NCBI RefSeq assembly: GCF_900141915.1 | Contig: NZ_FQZG01000013.1 | Span: forward strand, 1 to 64,000 | Source of the DNA: Tessaracoccus bendigoensis DSM 12906 | GTDB lineage: Bacteria; Actinomycetota; Actinomycetes; Propionibacteriales; Propionibacteriaceae | Direction: 5' to 3' | DNA: 64,000 bases | In this document: one piece after another, positions 26,812 through 34,514 of the stretch | Layout: every line of letters starts with the position of its first letter | Numbering within the stretch: the stretch's first letter is position 1 | Program-made: the position numbers and the translations under genes | Notes under the pieces: model-generated | What the model saw: only the letters and a program-made list of their open reading frames with translations | Database searches by the model: none | Told to the model about the DNA's origin: nothing

Positions 26812-27954
26812 TCAGACGCCGAAGTCGGGGAGCCTGTCCCCGACACCGAGCAGGGCGGCGATCGCCGCGACGGAACGCTCAGCCGCGTGCCCGTCCCCAT
26901 ACGGGTTGACGGCGTTGGCCATCGCCTCGTAGGCGGCCGGATCGTCCAGCAGATTCATCGAATGCGCGACGATCGCATCGGTGTCGGTGCCGATCAGTTT
27001 CACCGTCCCCGCGGTGACGGCCTCGGGGCGTTCCGTGTTCTCCCGGAGCACCAGCACAGGTTTACCCAGGCTCGGAGCCTCTTCCTGGACGCCGCCGGAG
27101 TCGGTGAGGATGAGCTTTGCCCATTGCTGGGCGTGGACGAACTGGGGGTAGTCGAGCGAATCGCAAACCACGACGTTGTCGAACCGGTCGATCACCGGAA
27201 TGATCACCTCGCGCACCTTCGGGTTCGCATGCGCGGGGAACACGAACAGGTGATCCGGGGCCCGCTCGGCGAGTGTCGCGACCGCCTTCGCGATCCGGGC
27301 CATGGGCTCGCCCCAGTTCTCCCTGCGGTGGGCGGTCAACAGCACCATCGGAACTCCGGCGTTACAGCCCTCCGCCAATCGTGGGTCGCTGAACTCGACC
27401 GGGCGGCCGATGGTCCATTTCAGGGCGTCGATCACGGTGTTGCCGACCACGGGGATCATGGCCGGGTCGACCGCCTCACGCAGCAGGTTCTGTTTGGAGA
27501 TGGTGGTCGGGGCCAGGTGCAGCGCCGTGACCTGACCGGCGAGTTTCCGGTTGGCCTCCTCGGGGAACGGGGAGTGGATGTCCCCGGAGCGCAGCCCGGC
27601 CTCCAGGTGGACGACCGGGATCTCCTCGTAGAAGCACGCGATCGCGGCCATCGCGACGGTGGTGGTGTCACCCTGCACCAGCACGGCGTCAGGCTTGAAG
27701 CGCGACAAGACATCGGGGAGCCGCTCGAGGATCCTTGCGGACAGCTGCGTCAGGGTCGCGCCGTGCCGGAACACGTTCAGGTCATAGTCGGGGGTCACGC
27801 CGAACCAGCGGTTGATCTGGTCGAGCATGTCACGGTGTTGCCCGGTCGAGACGACGACCGGTTCGAGCACGGGGGACGCCTGGAGCGCCATGATCACCGG
27901 TGCAACCTTGACCGCCTCGGGCCGCGTCCCGTAGATGACCATTACCTTCTTCAT
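26812..27954 (-). CDS. wecB: UDP-N-acetylglucosamine 2-epimerase (non-hydrolysing)
   Basis: A 380-residue cytosolic enzyme interconverting UDP-GlcNAc and UDP-ManNAc, or a WbpI-like epimerase of the diacetamido uronate. Family blocks: IYGTRPEAVKVAPVI, STGQHRDMLDQ, VQGDTTTVAMAA, HLEAGLRSGD, FPEEANRKL, TAHRRENWG and TDSGGVQEEAPSLGKPVLVL. ATG 27954 gives the standard N-terminus MKKVMVIYGTRPE; the open frame back to 28380 is shadow. It feeds the WecC-like dehydrogenase and possibly the WlbABC-type pathway. It is followed by a GT2-like gene one base later. Confidence 0.93.
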   Translation of the reverse strand: MKKVMVIYGTRPEAVKVAPVIMALQASPVLEPVVVSTGQHRDMLDQINRWFGVTPDYDLNVFRHGATLTQLSARILERLPDVLSRFKPDAVLVQGDTTTVAMAAIACFYEEIPVVHLEAGLRSGDIHSPFPEEANRKLAGQVTALHLAPTTISKQNLLREAVDPAMIPVVGNTVIDALKWTIGRPVEFSDPRLAEGCNAGVPMVLLTAHRRENWGEPMARIAKAVATLAERAPDHLFVFPAHANPKVREVIIPVIDRFDNVVVCDSLDYPQFVHAQQWAKLILTDSGGVQEEAPSLGKPVLVLRENTERPEAVTAGTVKLIGTDTDAIVAHSMNLLDDPAAYEAMANAVNPYGDGHAAERSVAAIAALLGVGDRLPDFGV

Positions 27955-28288
27955 GCCACGCCTTCCATCAGCCTCCCGACAGCCTACCGGGCTGCTGTGA
28001 CCCTGTGTCGCACCTATCACTGCTGGATCATCGCGAACCGGCTGCGGCATCACAGCCTGTGGAGCCTGAACCGATCCAGCGATGGCCGAGCACCATCTTC
28101 CCTGGTCAGTGACACATTGATTGCGAGGTTGTCCCGATCGCTGAGCATTGCTACTCATCCCGGCGTCAGTGGATACCCAGAGAAGTCGGGTAGGTCCCCC
28201 CACGCTTCCGGAGCCCCACGGCCGCGGTTTCACGCCACTGTAGTAACAACCGGAAATCCACTGGGGGTTCCGAGGAGAGGGCCGAGCG
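27955..28288. other. 334-bp divergent intergenic region
   Basis: This lies between the leftward 2-epimerase and the rightward WhiB-like gene, so it should hold both promoters. GGTTCCGAGGAGAGGG just before 28289 supplies the ribosome binding site of the WhiB-like gene. CACTGTAGTAACAAC near 28236-28250 has a TAGTAA-like -10 candidate. No repeat, hairpin or open frame of note was seen. Confidence 0.6.
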
Positions 28289-28831
28289 ATGAACACCACA
28301 GACACCACAGCCTGTGTGGTCTTTTCGAACATCTTCCTGCACCCGCTCATGGACGATGCGGCCAACCCCGAAGCACGCAACGAACGGCGTGAACAACAGA
28401 TGCTGCGTACTCAGGCGGAGAAGCTGTGCGCCGGTTGCCCTCTCCTGGCACAGTGCCTGACCGATGCCGTGACCCGCTTCGATGTCGCGGGCTACGTCGC
28501 AGGCACCACGAAACGCCAGCGACAGGAGATCCGTGCCCGGCTCGGCGTGCAGGTCGCGGCCGAGGACCTGGATACGTTCGTCGGCGTCAACTCGGGCCGC
28601 CAGTTCGACCGAGGCGAGATCCAACGCATCCGCGCAGCCAACCCGACCCTCCCCCTCAGCGTCATCGCCACGAAGATCGGCTGCTCGGTCTCCACCGTGA
28701 AGCGCCATCTCCGTCGCGACGCCGAAGACGGTACCCCCACCCCCCGCACCAGGATGCAGCCAGCGCCGTCCGAGGTCCTGGCGGTCGCCATCGACGTCAA
28801 GAGAGGCACCCGCCGCTCCGCCGCCGCCTGA
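28289..28831 (+). CDS. WhiB-like [4Fe-4S] protein with C-terminal helix-turn-helix
   Basis: 180 residues. Four cysteines in WhiB spacing (Cys9, then C47-x2-C50-x5-C56 in KLCAGCPLLAQCL) should bind a 4Fe-4S cluster. The usual G-[IV]-W-G-G turn is replaced by GYVAGTTKRQR (residues 68-78), which keeps glycines and the basic tail but lacks Trp. A second part (about 105-145: RIRAANPTLPLSVIATKIGC then SVSTVKRHLRR) is a helix-turn-helix, absent from canonical short Wbl proteins. It is probably a redox- or NO-sensing transcription regulator (inference), perhaps of adjacent polymer genes. ATG with a strong GAGGAGAGGG upstream. Confidence 0.8.
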   Translation: MNTTDTTACVVFSNIFLHPLMDDAANPEARNERREQQMLRTQAEKLCAGCPLLAQCLTDAVTRFDVAGYVAGTTKRQRQEIRARLGVQVAAEDLDTFVGVNSGRQFDRGEIQRIRAANPTLPLSVIATKIGCSVSTVKRHLRRDAEDGTPTPRTRMQPAPSEVLAVAIDVKRGTRRSAAA

Positions 28832-28836
28832 CCGGT

Positions 28837-28885
28837 TAGGCTACGGGGAGCGCCCCTCGCCGGGCGGACGCCGACGAGAGGGGCG
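28837..28885 (+). promoter_or_regulatory. Promoter plus leader hairpin covering a ribosome binding site
   Basis: TAGGCT (28837-28842, within GGTTAGGCTA) is a good actinobacterial -10. A transcript starting about 7 bases on would begin almost at an 8-bp stem, CGCCCCTC (28851-28858) with GAGGGGCG (28878-28885). The right arm contains the Shine-Dalgarno (GAGGGG) of the GTG at 28889. The hairpin could therefore hide the ribosome binding site; it could also be the terminator of the WhiB-like gene. Confidence 0.4.
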
Positions 28886-28888
28886 GGT

Positions 28889-30238
28889 GTGAAGCGGGTA
28901 ATCACCTACGGCACGTTCGACCTGTTCCACGATGGTCACAAACGGCTGCTTGAGCGCGCCAGGGCCCTCGGGGACTATCTCATCGTCGGTGTCACCTCGC
29001 CCAGCTACGACAACGCACGGGGCAAGCTCAACGTCCGGCAATCACTGGTTGAACGGATCGGAAACGTCGTCGAATCCGGCTTGGCCGACGAGGTGATCGT
29101 CGAGGAGTACGAGGGGCAGAAGGTTCTCGACATCCAGCGCCTCGGCGTCGACGTCTTCGTGATCGGGTCCGACTGGGCGGGGAAGTTCGACCACCTGGCC
29201 GACTACTGCGAGGTCGTCTACCTGGAGCGCACCAAGGGGGTCTCAAGCACAGGGCTGCGTGAGGCGGGCGGGGTCCTCCGCATGGGCATCATCGGCACCG
29301 GCCGGATCGCGCGGAGGTTCGTCAGGGAGGCCCGCTACGTCTCGGGAGTCAACGTCGAGGAGGTCTGGGCCAGGACCCACTCCAACGCGCTGGCCTTCGT
29401 TGAGGAGTTCGAACTGGCGGGGGCTCCTGAAACGCTGCCCGACCTGCTGCAAGGAATCGATGCCGTCTACATCGCCACCCCCCACGAGACGCATGTCGGG
29501 TTCGCGCGCCTAGCGCTGGAGGCCGGGGTCCATGTTCTCTGTGAGAAGCCGATGGCGCTCAGCGTCGCGGAACTTGAACAGCTCTCCACGCTCGCCGACG
29601 AGAGGTCGCTGGTGCTGCTGGAGGCCCTGAAGACGGCGTTCGCCCCCGGGTTCCAGAGGATGGTCGCCGTCGCCCGCAGCGGCACGATCGGCAGCATCCG
29701 CTCGGTGAGCGCGACATTCACCAAACTCGTCCGCTCAGGGAGGGAGGTCGAGGGACCGGAGGCCGGGGCACTCTCCGAGCTGGCCTCATACCCCTTCCTC
29801 GCCATCGTGAAACTGCTGGGCACGTCTCCGGAGTCGGTAACTGCCCGGGCACTGAAAACGGACGGGCACACCGTAGACCTTTTCGCACGCGTCAACGTCG
29901 ACTACCCGCACGCGATCGCCACCGCGACGGTGGGGCTGGGCGTCAAATCCGAGGGCAGCCTTGTGGTTTCGGGCACGGAGGGCTACCTGTACGTCCCTGC
30001 GCCCTGGTGGCTCACCGACTACTTCGAGACGCGCTTCGAGGATCCGCGGCAGAACAGGAAGTACTACACCCCGTTCGACGGCGACGGGCTGCGCTACGAG
30101 TTGGCCGAGTTCAGCTCGATGATCCGGGACGGGGCGAGCGAGTCGTTCATGCTGCGACGCTCCGACTCGCTGGCCATCGCGGCCCTGATGGAGCGGTCCC
30201 GACGCGATGCACGGCCGTTCGGCGGCACCCAGCCGTGA
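28889..30238 (+). CDS. Fusion: TagD-like cytidylyltransferase + Gfo/Idh/MocA oxidoreductase
   Basis: 449 residues. Domain 1 (1-127) is a glycerol-3-phosphate-type cytidylyltransferase: GTFDLFHDGHKRLLERA with HDGH (14-17) and the RTKGVSST motif (114-121), expected to make a CDP-polyol from CTP. Domain 2 (about 132-449) is an NAD(P) oxidoreductase: MGIIGTGRIARRFVREA, then HVLCEKPMALS with EKP at 219-221. The junction is very short, so this is a true fusion, not a read-through. Coupled reduction of a sugar phosphate and CDP activation is suggested but unproven. GTG start; stop overlaps the Stealth gene (GTGA). Confidence 0.85.
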   Translation: MKRVITYGTFDLFHDGHKRLLERARALGDYLIVGVTSPSYDNARGKLNVRQSLVERIGNVVESGLADEVIVEEYEGQKVLDIQRLGVDVFVIGSDWAGKFDHLADYCEVVYLERTKGVSSTGLREAGGVLRMGIIGTGRIARRFVREARYVSGVNVEEVWARTHSNALAFVEEFELAGAPETLPDLLQGIDAVYIATPHETHVGFARLALEAGVHVLCEKPMALSVAELEQLSTLADERSLVLLEALKTAFAPGFQRMVAVARSGTIGSIRSVSATFTKLVRSGREVEGPEAGALSELASYPFLAIVKLLGTSPESVTARALKTDGHTVDLFARVNVDYPHAIATATVGLGVKSEGSLVVSGTEGYLYVPAPWWLTDYFETRFEDPRQNRKYYTPFDGDGLRYELAEFSSMIRDGASESFMLRRSDSLAIAALMERSRRDARPFGGTQP

Positions 30239-31635
30239 GCCGCTCCGGCGTCTCTGCGATCGCGCACCGGACGCTCCGGCTGGCCGAGGCGGGACGGGAG
30301 GGAGCAGGCCATGCCTGGACCCGCATCCGCGACCGCGGGCTCGCCTTCCCCGGCTCCGTCTGGGTGACGTTCCGGGGCAACTCGGTGCCCGCTTCACCCT
30401 GGGAATCGTCGCGCGCTGCAGTCGACGCCACGCTCGCGACCTGCGTCGAGGCGCTCGGGTCGCTCCCGCATCGGGTCGACGCCGATGGCTGGGAACTGCC
30501 GACGATCACGGTCGCCGACTGGGATGCGGCGATGGCCGCCCTCCGCCGCACCGACGGGCCACCTCTGTACACCGGCGACCCCCACCCACTGCCTCTGGAC
30601 CGGGCGCACCCGTCCGAGGTGGCCCGCCTGTTCCACTTCTGGGAGGTGGGTGGCCGCATGGTGGCGGGGCCCGACGTCGGCGTCGACATCTGCCTCTCGG
30701 ACACCACCCGGGCACCCCGGGTGGGTGACATCGACCTCGTGTTCACGTGGGTCGACGGGAGCGATCCGACGTGGCGGGCCGCACGGGACGCAAGGCTCGG
30801 TCGATCCCCAGGGCTGCACCCGACGGCGGCCAACGACGCCCGCTTCGATCAGATCGACGAGCTGCGATACGCGTTGCGCGCCGTCGAGCGCTACGCCCCC
30901 TGGCGTCGCCACGTGTTCCTGGTGACCAACGGCCAGCGCCCCTCCTGGCTGGCCGAGGAGTTCCCGCATGTGGTCCTCGTACGCCACGAGGAACTGTTCG
31001 ACGATCCGACGGCATTGCCGACGTTCAACTCACACGCGATCGAGTCGCGGCTGCACCACATCGACGGCCTGGCGGAGCGCTGGGTCTACTTCAACGACGA
31101 CGTCTTCCTCGGCCGCTACACCCCACCGTCGGTCTTCTTCGATGAGTCGGGCAACCCGCGGGTGTTCCTGGCCGAGGAGACCATACCGGACGTGTCGCCG
31201 TCCCGCGAGGACCAGCCGGTCGTCGCCGCGGCGAAGAGCAACCGGGAGGTGCTGGCGCGGCTGACCGGCCAACCGCTGCGGCACAAGCTCAAGCACGTGG
31301 CGCATCCGCAGCTGCGGTCGGTCGGTGCAGAGCTAGAACGCCGCGCACCCGCCGAGTTCCGCGAGACCGGCCGCTCGCCGTTCCGCGCGCCGGAGAACCT
31401 GTCGGTCGCCTCCTCGCTCGCCCCCCACTACGCCCTGGCCACCGGAAGAGCCAGCCTTGGTAGCGTCTCGCATTTCTATGCAGACGTGGGCTCTCCCGAG
31501 TTGGCGTGGCGGCTCCCCCACCTCCTCGAGTGGCGCGACGCGGACATCGCGTGCCTCAACGCGACCGAGTCGTCGCCACGTGCCAGCCGTGCGGTCGTCC
31601 GCGGTTTCCTGGACGCTTACCTGCCGACGGCTTAA
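30235..31635 (+). CDS. Stealth-family sugar-phosphate transferase
   Basis: 466 residues. Stealth conserved region 1 is DIDLVFTWVDGSDPTW (about 165-180) and region 2 is RFDQIDELRYALRAVERYAP then FNSHAIESRLHHIDGL and YFNDDVFLGRY. Region 3 is KHVAHPQLRS, and the C-terminus carries the region 4-like CLNATESSPRAS. Stealth enzymes transfer hexose-1-phosphate (or related) units from nucleotide sugars to make phosphodiester-linked capsule or wall polymers. GTG 30235 overlaps the upstream stop; about 160 residues precede region 1. It is coupled to the CDP-forming fusion protein, which could supply or modify its partner substrate. Confidence 0.9.
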   Translation: MSRSGVSAIAHRTLRLAEAGREGAGHAWTRIRDRGLAFPGSVWVTFRGNSVPASPWESSRAAVDATLATCVEALGSLPHRVDADGWELPTITVADWDAAMAALRRTDGPPLYTGDPHPLPLDRAHPSEVARLFHFWEVGGRMVAGPDVGVDICLSDTTRAPRVGDIDLVFTWVDGSDPTWRAARDARLGRSPGLHPTAANDARFDQIDELRYALRAVERYAPWRRHVFLVTNGQRPSWLAEEFPHVVLVRHEELFDDPTALPTFNSHAIESRLHHIDGLAERWVYFNDDVFLGRYTPPSVFFDESGNPRVFLAEETIPDVSPSREDQPVVAAAKSNREVLARLTGQPLRHKLKHVAHPQLRSVGAELERRAPAEFRETGRSPFRAPENLSVASSLAPHYALATGRASLGSVSHFYADVGSPELAWRLPHLLEWRDADIACLNATESSPRASRAVVRGFLDAYLPTA

Positions 31636-31690
31636 TGATTACTCGACCGGACGGAACAAACCCGCAGTCGCGAAACGAGGAGGATTCGCC

Positions 31691-34387
31691 TCACCGGCGG
31701 CGGGATCGATCTGCGTCCTGAATTGCCTCGACCAGCCTTTGTGAGTTGCCTCCACCGCTGAATGCAAAGAACGAATCAACCCGGTCACGGTAGCGGGCGG
31801 GCATCGCACACGAGTCGACGATCAGATCGCGCAGGGTGTCAACCAGTTCCGGCACCGTTGCAACCACCGGGCCGAAGCCGTCATCGTCATATGAGAAGTA
31901 GCCCTCGCGGTACAGATGCCCACCGAAGAACTCCTCACGGTCTCCCTGAACGTAGACGACAGGCTTGCGCAGATATGCGAAATCGAAGGCGACGCTGGAA
32001 TAGTCGGTGACAAGCACCTCTCCATGAGCGAAGAAGTCGCGGTAGTCGTGTGGGTACTCCCCGATCGAGATGCGATCGGTTCCCCTAAATCGGAATGCCT
32101 CCGCCGCATGAGACGGGTGTAGCGCAAAGACTCCCCGATAGCCGCAGGCCCTCATCACATCGTTCAGCCTTCGATCACCGATCACCCCTTGCCAGAACTG
32201 GAAGTAGTCGCTCTCTGCGAAGTTCGGCGCGCTCTGGACGCGTCCGGACTTCTTGTCGAGGGCCCCACTGAGGTTGCGGCGCCAGGTGGGGGCGAAGACG
32301 ATGAGCCTATCTGGGTCATTCTCCAGCCTGTCGAAGCGGGGCATCCCGGTCAGCGCCACCTGTTCGGGTCGGTACCCGTAGGGGCCGTTTAGGATGGATT
32401 CCCTCTCCCGCTCGGCGCTGGTGACAAAGAGATCGAAGCCCTTCGCGGGACGGTTCAGCCAAGCACTCTGATCGTCCTTGGTAACACCGTGTTGGAGGAA
32501 GACGGAGCGTGACTTCACAAGATCATTGAGCATGGTGGGGCTGGCCCCCAGGAGATTGACCATGTAGTCATCGCCAGCCGAGTTCAACACCACCGCAGCG
32601 TCGAGGTAAGAACGGATGTGCTTCCGGCTGCCCGGTTCGAGTACCACGCCCAGCCTTGAGAGTTCCTTATACTCCCCTGCGCACCTGCTGAGCACGAATC
32701 TGGGCTCTATCCCTCGGACCGGGTTCGCCGCAAGGTATCTGAACAATGCTTCGCCATTATCGCCTGCCTCCGACTTGTGGTCGGCGATCAGCCAGATGTC
32801 TTTGCGCCTGATGAGCCTGCGTGTCAGCACGCCGACACGTGCCAGCAGATCGGCCTTCGGGTACCTGCCCTTGACCCCCCTCAGCAAGAGTCCGACCTCG
32901 GCCATGATCATGCCGCGGACAGACAGATGGCGGCGGGCAATGCTGAACGGCCGACGAAGCGTGTACAGGGTGTGGCCGTCTCGTCGGTAGTAGGGGAGCT
33001 TGGGACTCCCCGCGAACCGGGTGAACCGATTGAGTCGCGGCGTCACCGGTGCCTCGTCGCCAGCCCCGTCACCCAGGTGCACCACGGCGCGCAGATCCTC
33101 TCCTGCTGCCAACCGCACTCGGACCCGGAAGCGCCGCGCCGCCACGAGATCGTCGGCGAGCCTATGCCGGACCGGCGACGTATCCGGGAGGATTTCGGCC
33201 GGATAGTAGCGCTCACCAGCCTCGAATCCGTAAGACCATTGCCCGATCTCAACCGCCCGGAACCTGCCTTCAAGCACCACGTCATCGCCGTCTGGTTCGA
33301 AGAAGTCGATATCGCAACGGATTGGGCGGTGCCTGGCTCCTGGCCGAGGCTCGAAACTGTAGACCGGGAATCCGTCAAGCCGGAAGATGCGCTTGTCTCG
33401 GACCAACCGTTGAGCCAGGTGGCCATCCTCACGCAGGTTGAGCATCGCGAGCCGGACCTCGATGGGTGCCCTCTGCGCCATGATGACTTCCACGTCGAGC
33501 TGACGCAGCAGGTCGCGGAGGTCTGCGCGGTACCGGTCTTCGAGGGCTGGGTCCATCATCGAGAGGTCGCCGCGTACCCGCCAGGAGAGGTCGTATGCCA
33601 CCATGGCCTGGGCATATCGAGGGGTCGCACCATGGAGCTCCCGGCCCGCATCGAGCATCCGCTGATAAGCCAGTGCCGGTACCTCCGTGTAGTACTCAGA
33701 CCGGAACTGGCTCCCGGAGACGAGCGACCCCCCGACCGCGTGGCGTCGATTCAGATAGCGTGGTCCTGCGACGACCCCGTATTTCATCTTCTTGAGGATC
33801 ACCTGCGTATTCAGGGTCTGGTCCTCGGAGATGAAGAGCCGCTCATCGAAGGCCAGGCCGTCAAGCGCCGCCGCCCTTATGAAACTGCCCCCTCCGTGCG
33901 GCTGGACAAGGTTCCACTCCTGCTCGACGTCAATGACGCGGGTGGTGTCGAACCTGCTCCTGTTGTTCCAGTGGGGGCCATTCTTGGTGCCGAACATGTG
34001 CAGCCCTATGGCCACTAGATCCACTTCGTCGCCGTGCTCTGCAAAGAAGTTCGCCACGTCGCCGATCGCGGTGTCCGAGTAGAGGTCATCCGCGCCTAAG
34101 AACCCCAGGATCTCACCCCTTGCCTCGCGGACCCCACGATTCAGCGCGCTCGAGACACCACCGTTGGGCTTCGAAAAGCACTTGACGACCCCGGGGTGCA
34201 CGCTCTCATAGGTTTCGCAGACCGACGCGGTGTCGTCTGTGGAACCGTCATCGACCACCACCACCTCGACCATCTCAGAAGGAACCTGCTGGTCCAGGAC
34301 CGACTGGATCGCCTGCCCCAGGTACCCTTCGGCGTTGTAGGCAGGGATGATGATGGAAATGAGTGGGGCTGGCGCACCGCTGGTCAC
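31691..34387 (-). CDS. Fusion: GT2 glycosyltransferase + TagF-like CDP-glycerol glycerophosphotransferase
   Basis: 898 residues. The N-terminal GT-A domain (1 to about 230) has ISIIIPAYNAEGYLGQAIQS, VVVDDGSTDDTAS and FLGADDLYS. A linker of about 300 residues follows. The C-terminal glycerophosphotransferase domain (about 540-890) shows FLQHGVTKDDQS, VALTGMPRFDRL, IVFAPTWRRNLSG, ALHPSHAAE and VTDYSSVAFDFAYLRKPVVY, the His and Asp/Ser blocks of TagF. It should add a sugar and polymerise polyol phosphate from a CDP-polyol. Sampled lines of this gene are about 55-63% GC against about 70-77% in neighbours, so it may have been acquired by transfer. GTG start. Confidence 0.88.
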   Translation of the reverse strand: MTSGAPAPLISIIIPAYNAEGYLGQAIQSVLDQQVPSEMVEVVVVDDGSTDDTASVCETYESVHPGVVKCFSKPNGGVSSALNRGVREARGEILGFLGADDLYSDTAIGDVANFFAEHGDEVDLVAIGLHMFGTKNGPHWNNRSRFDTTRVIDVEQEWNLVQPHGGGSFIRAAALDGLAFDERLFISEDQTLNTQVILKKMKYGVVAGPRYLNRRHAVGGSLVSGSQFRSEYYTEVPALAYQRMLDAGRELHGATPRYAQAMVAYDLSWRVRGDLSMMDPALEDRYRADLRDLLRQLDVEVIMAQRAPIEVRLAMLNLREDGHLAQRLVRDKRIFRLDGFPVYSFEPRPGARHRPIRCDIDFFEPDGDDVVLEGRFRAVEIGQWSYGFEAGERYYPAEILPDTSPVRHRLADDLVAARRFRVRVRLAAGEDLRAVVHLGDGAGDEAPVTPRLNRFTRFAGSPKLPYYRRDGHTLYTLRRPFSIARRHLSVRGMIMAEVGLLLRGVKGRYPKADLLARVGVLTRRLIRRKDIWLIADHKSEAGDNGEALFRYLAANPVRGIEPRFVLSRCAGEYKELSRLGVVLEPGSRKHIRSYLDAAVVLNSAGDDYMVNLLGASPTMLNDLVKSRSVFLQHGVTKDDQSAWLNRPAKGFDLFVTSAERERESILNGPYGYRPEQVALTGMPRFDRLENDPDRLIVFAPTWRRNLSGALDKKSGRVQSAPNFAESDYFQFWQGVIGDRRLNDVMRACGYRGVFALHPSHAAEAFRFRGTDRISIGEYPHDYRDFFAHGEVLVTDYSSVAFDFAYLRKPVVYVQGDREEFFGGHLYREGYFSYDDDGFGPVVATVPELVDTLRDLIVDSCAMPARYRDRVDSFFAFSGGGNSQRLVEAIQDADRSRRR

Positions 34388-34514
34388 TGTAATCCGGCTT
34401 TCGAATTTGGGAATTGGATGGGCTGGCGCAACGGATCGTCTCGCCCATGAAACGCGAACAGGATACCAAGCGGCCTCTTGCTCGGCCCCGTCCGGACGCC
34501 GGGCCCCGGCACCG

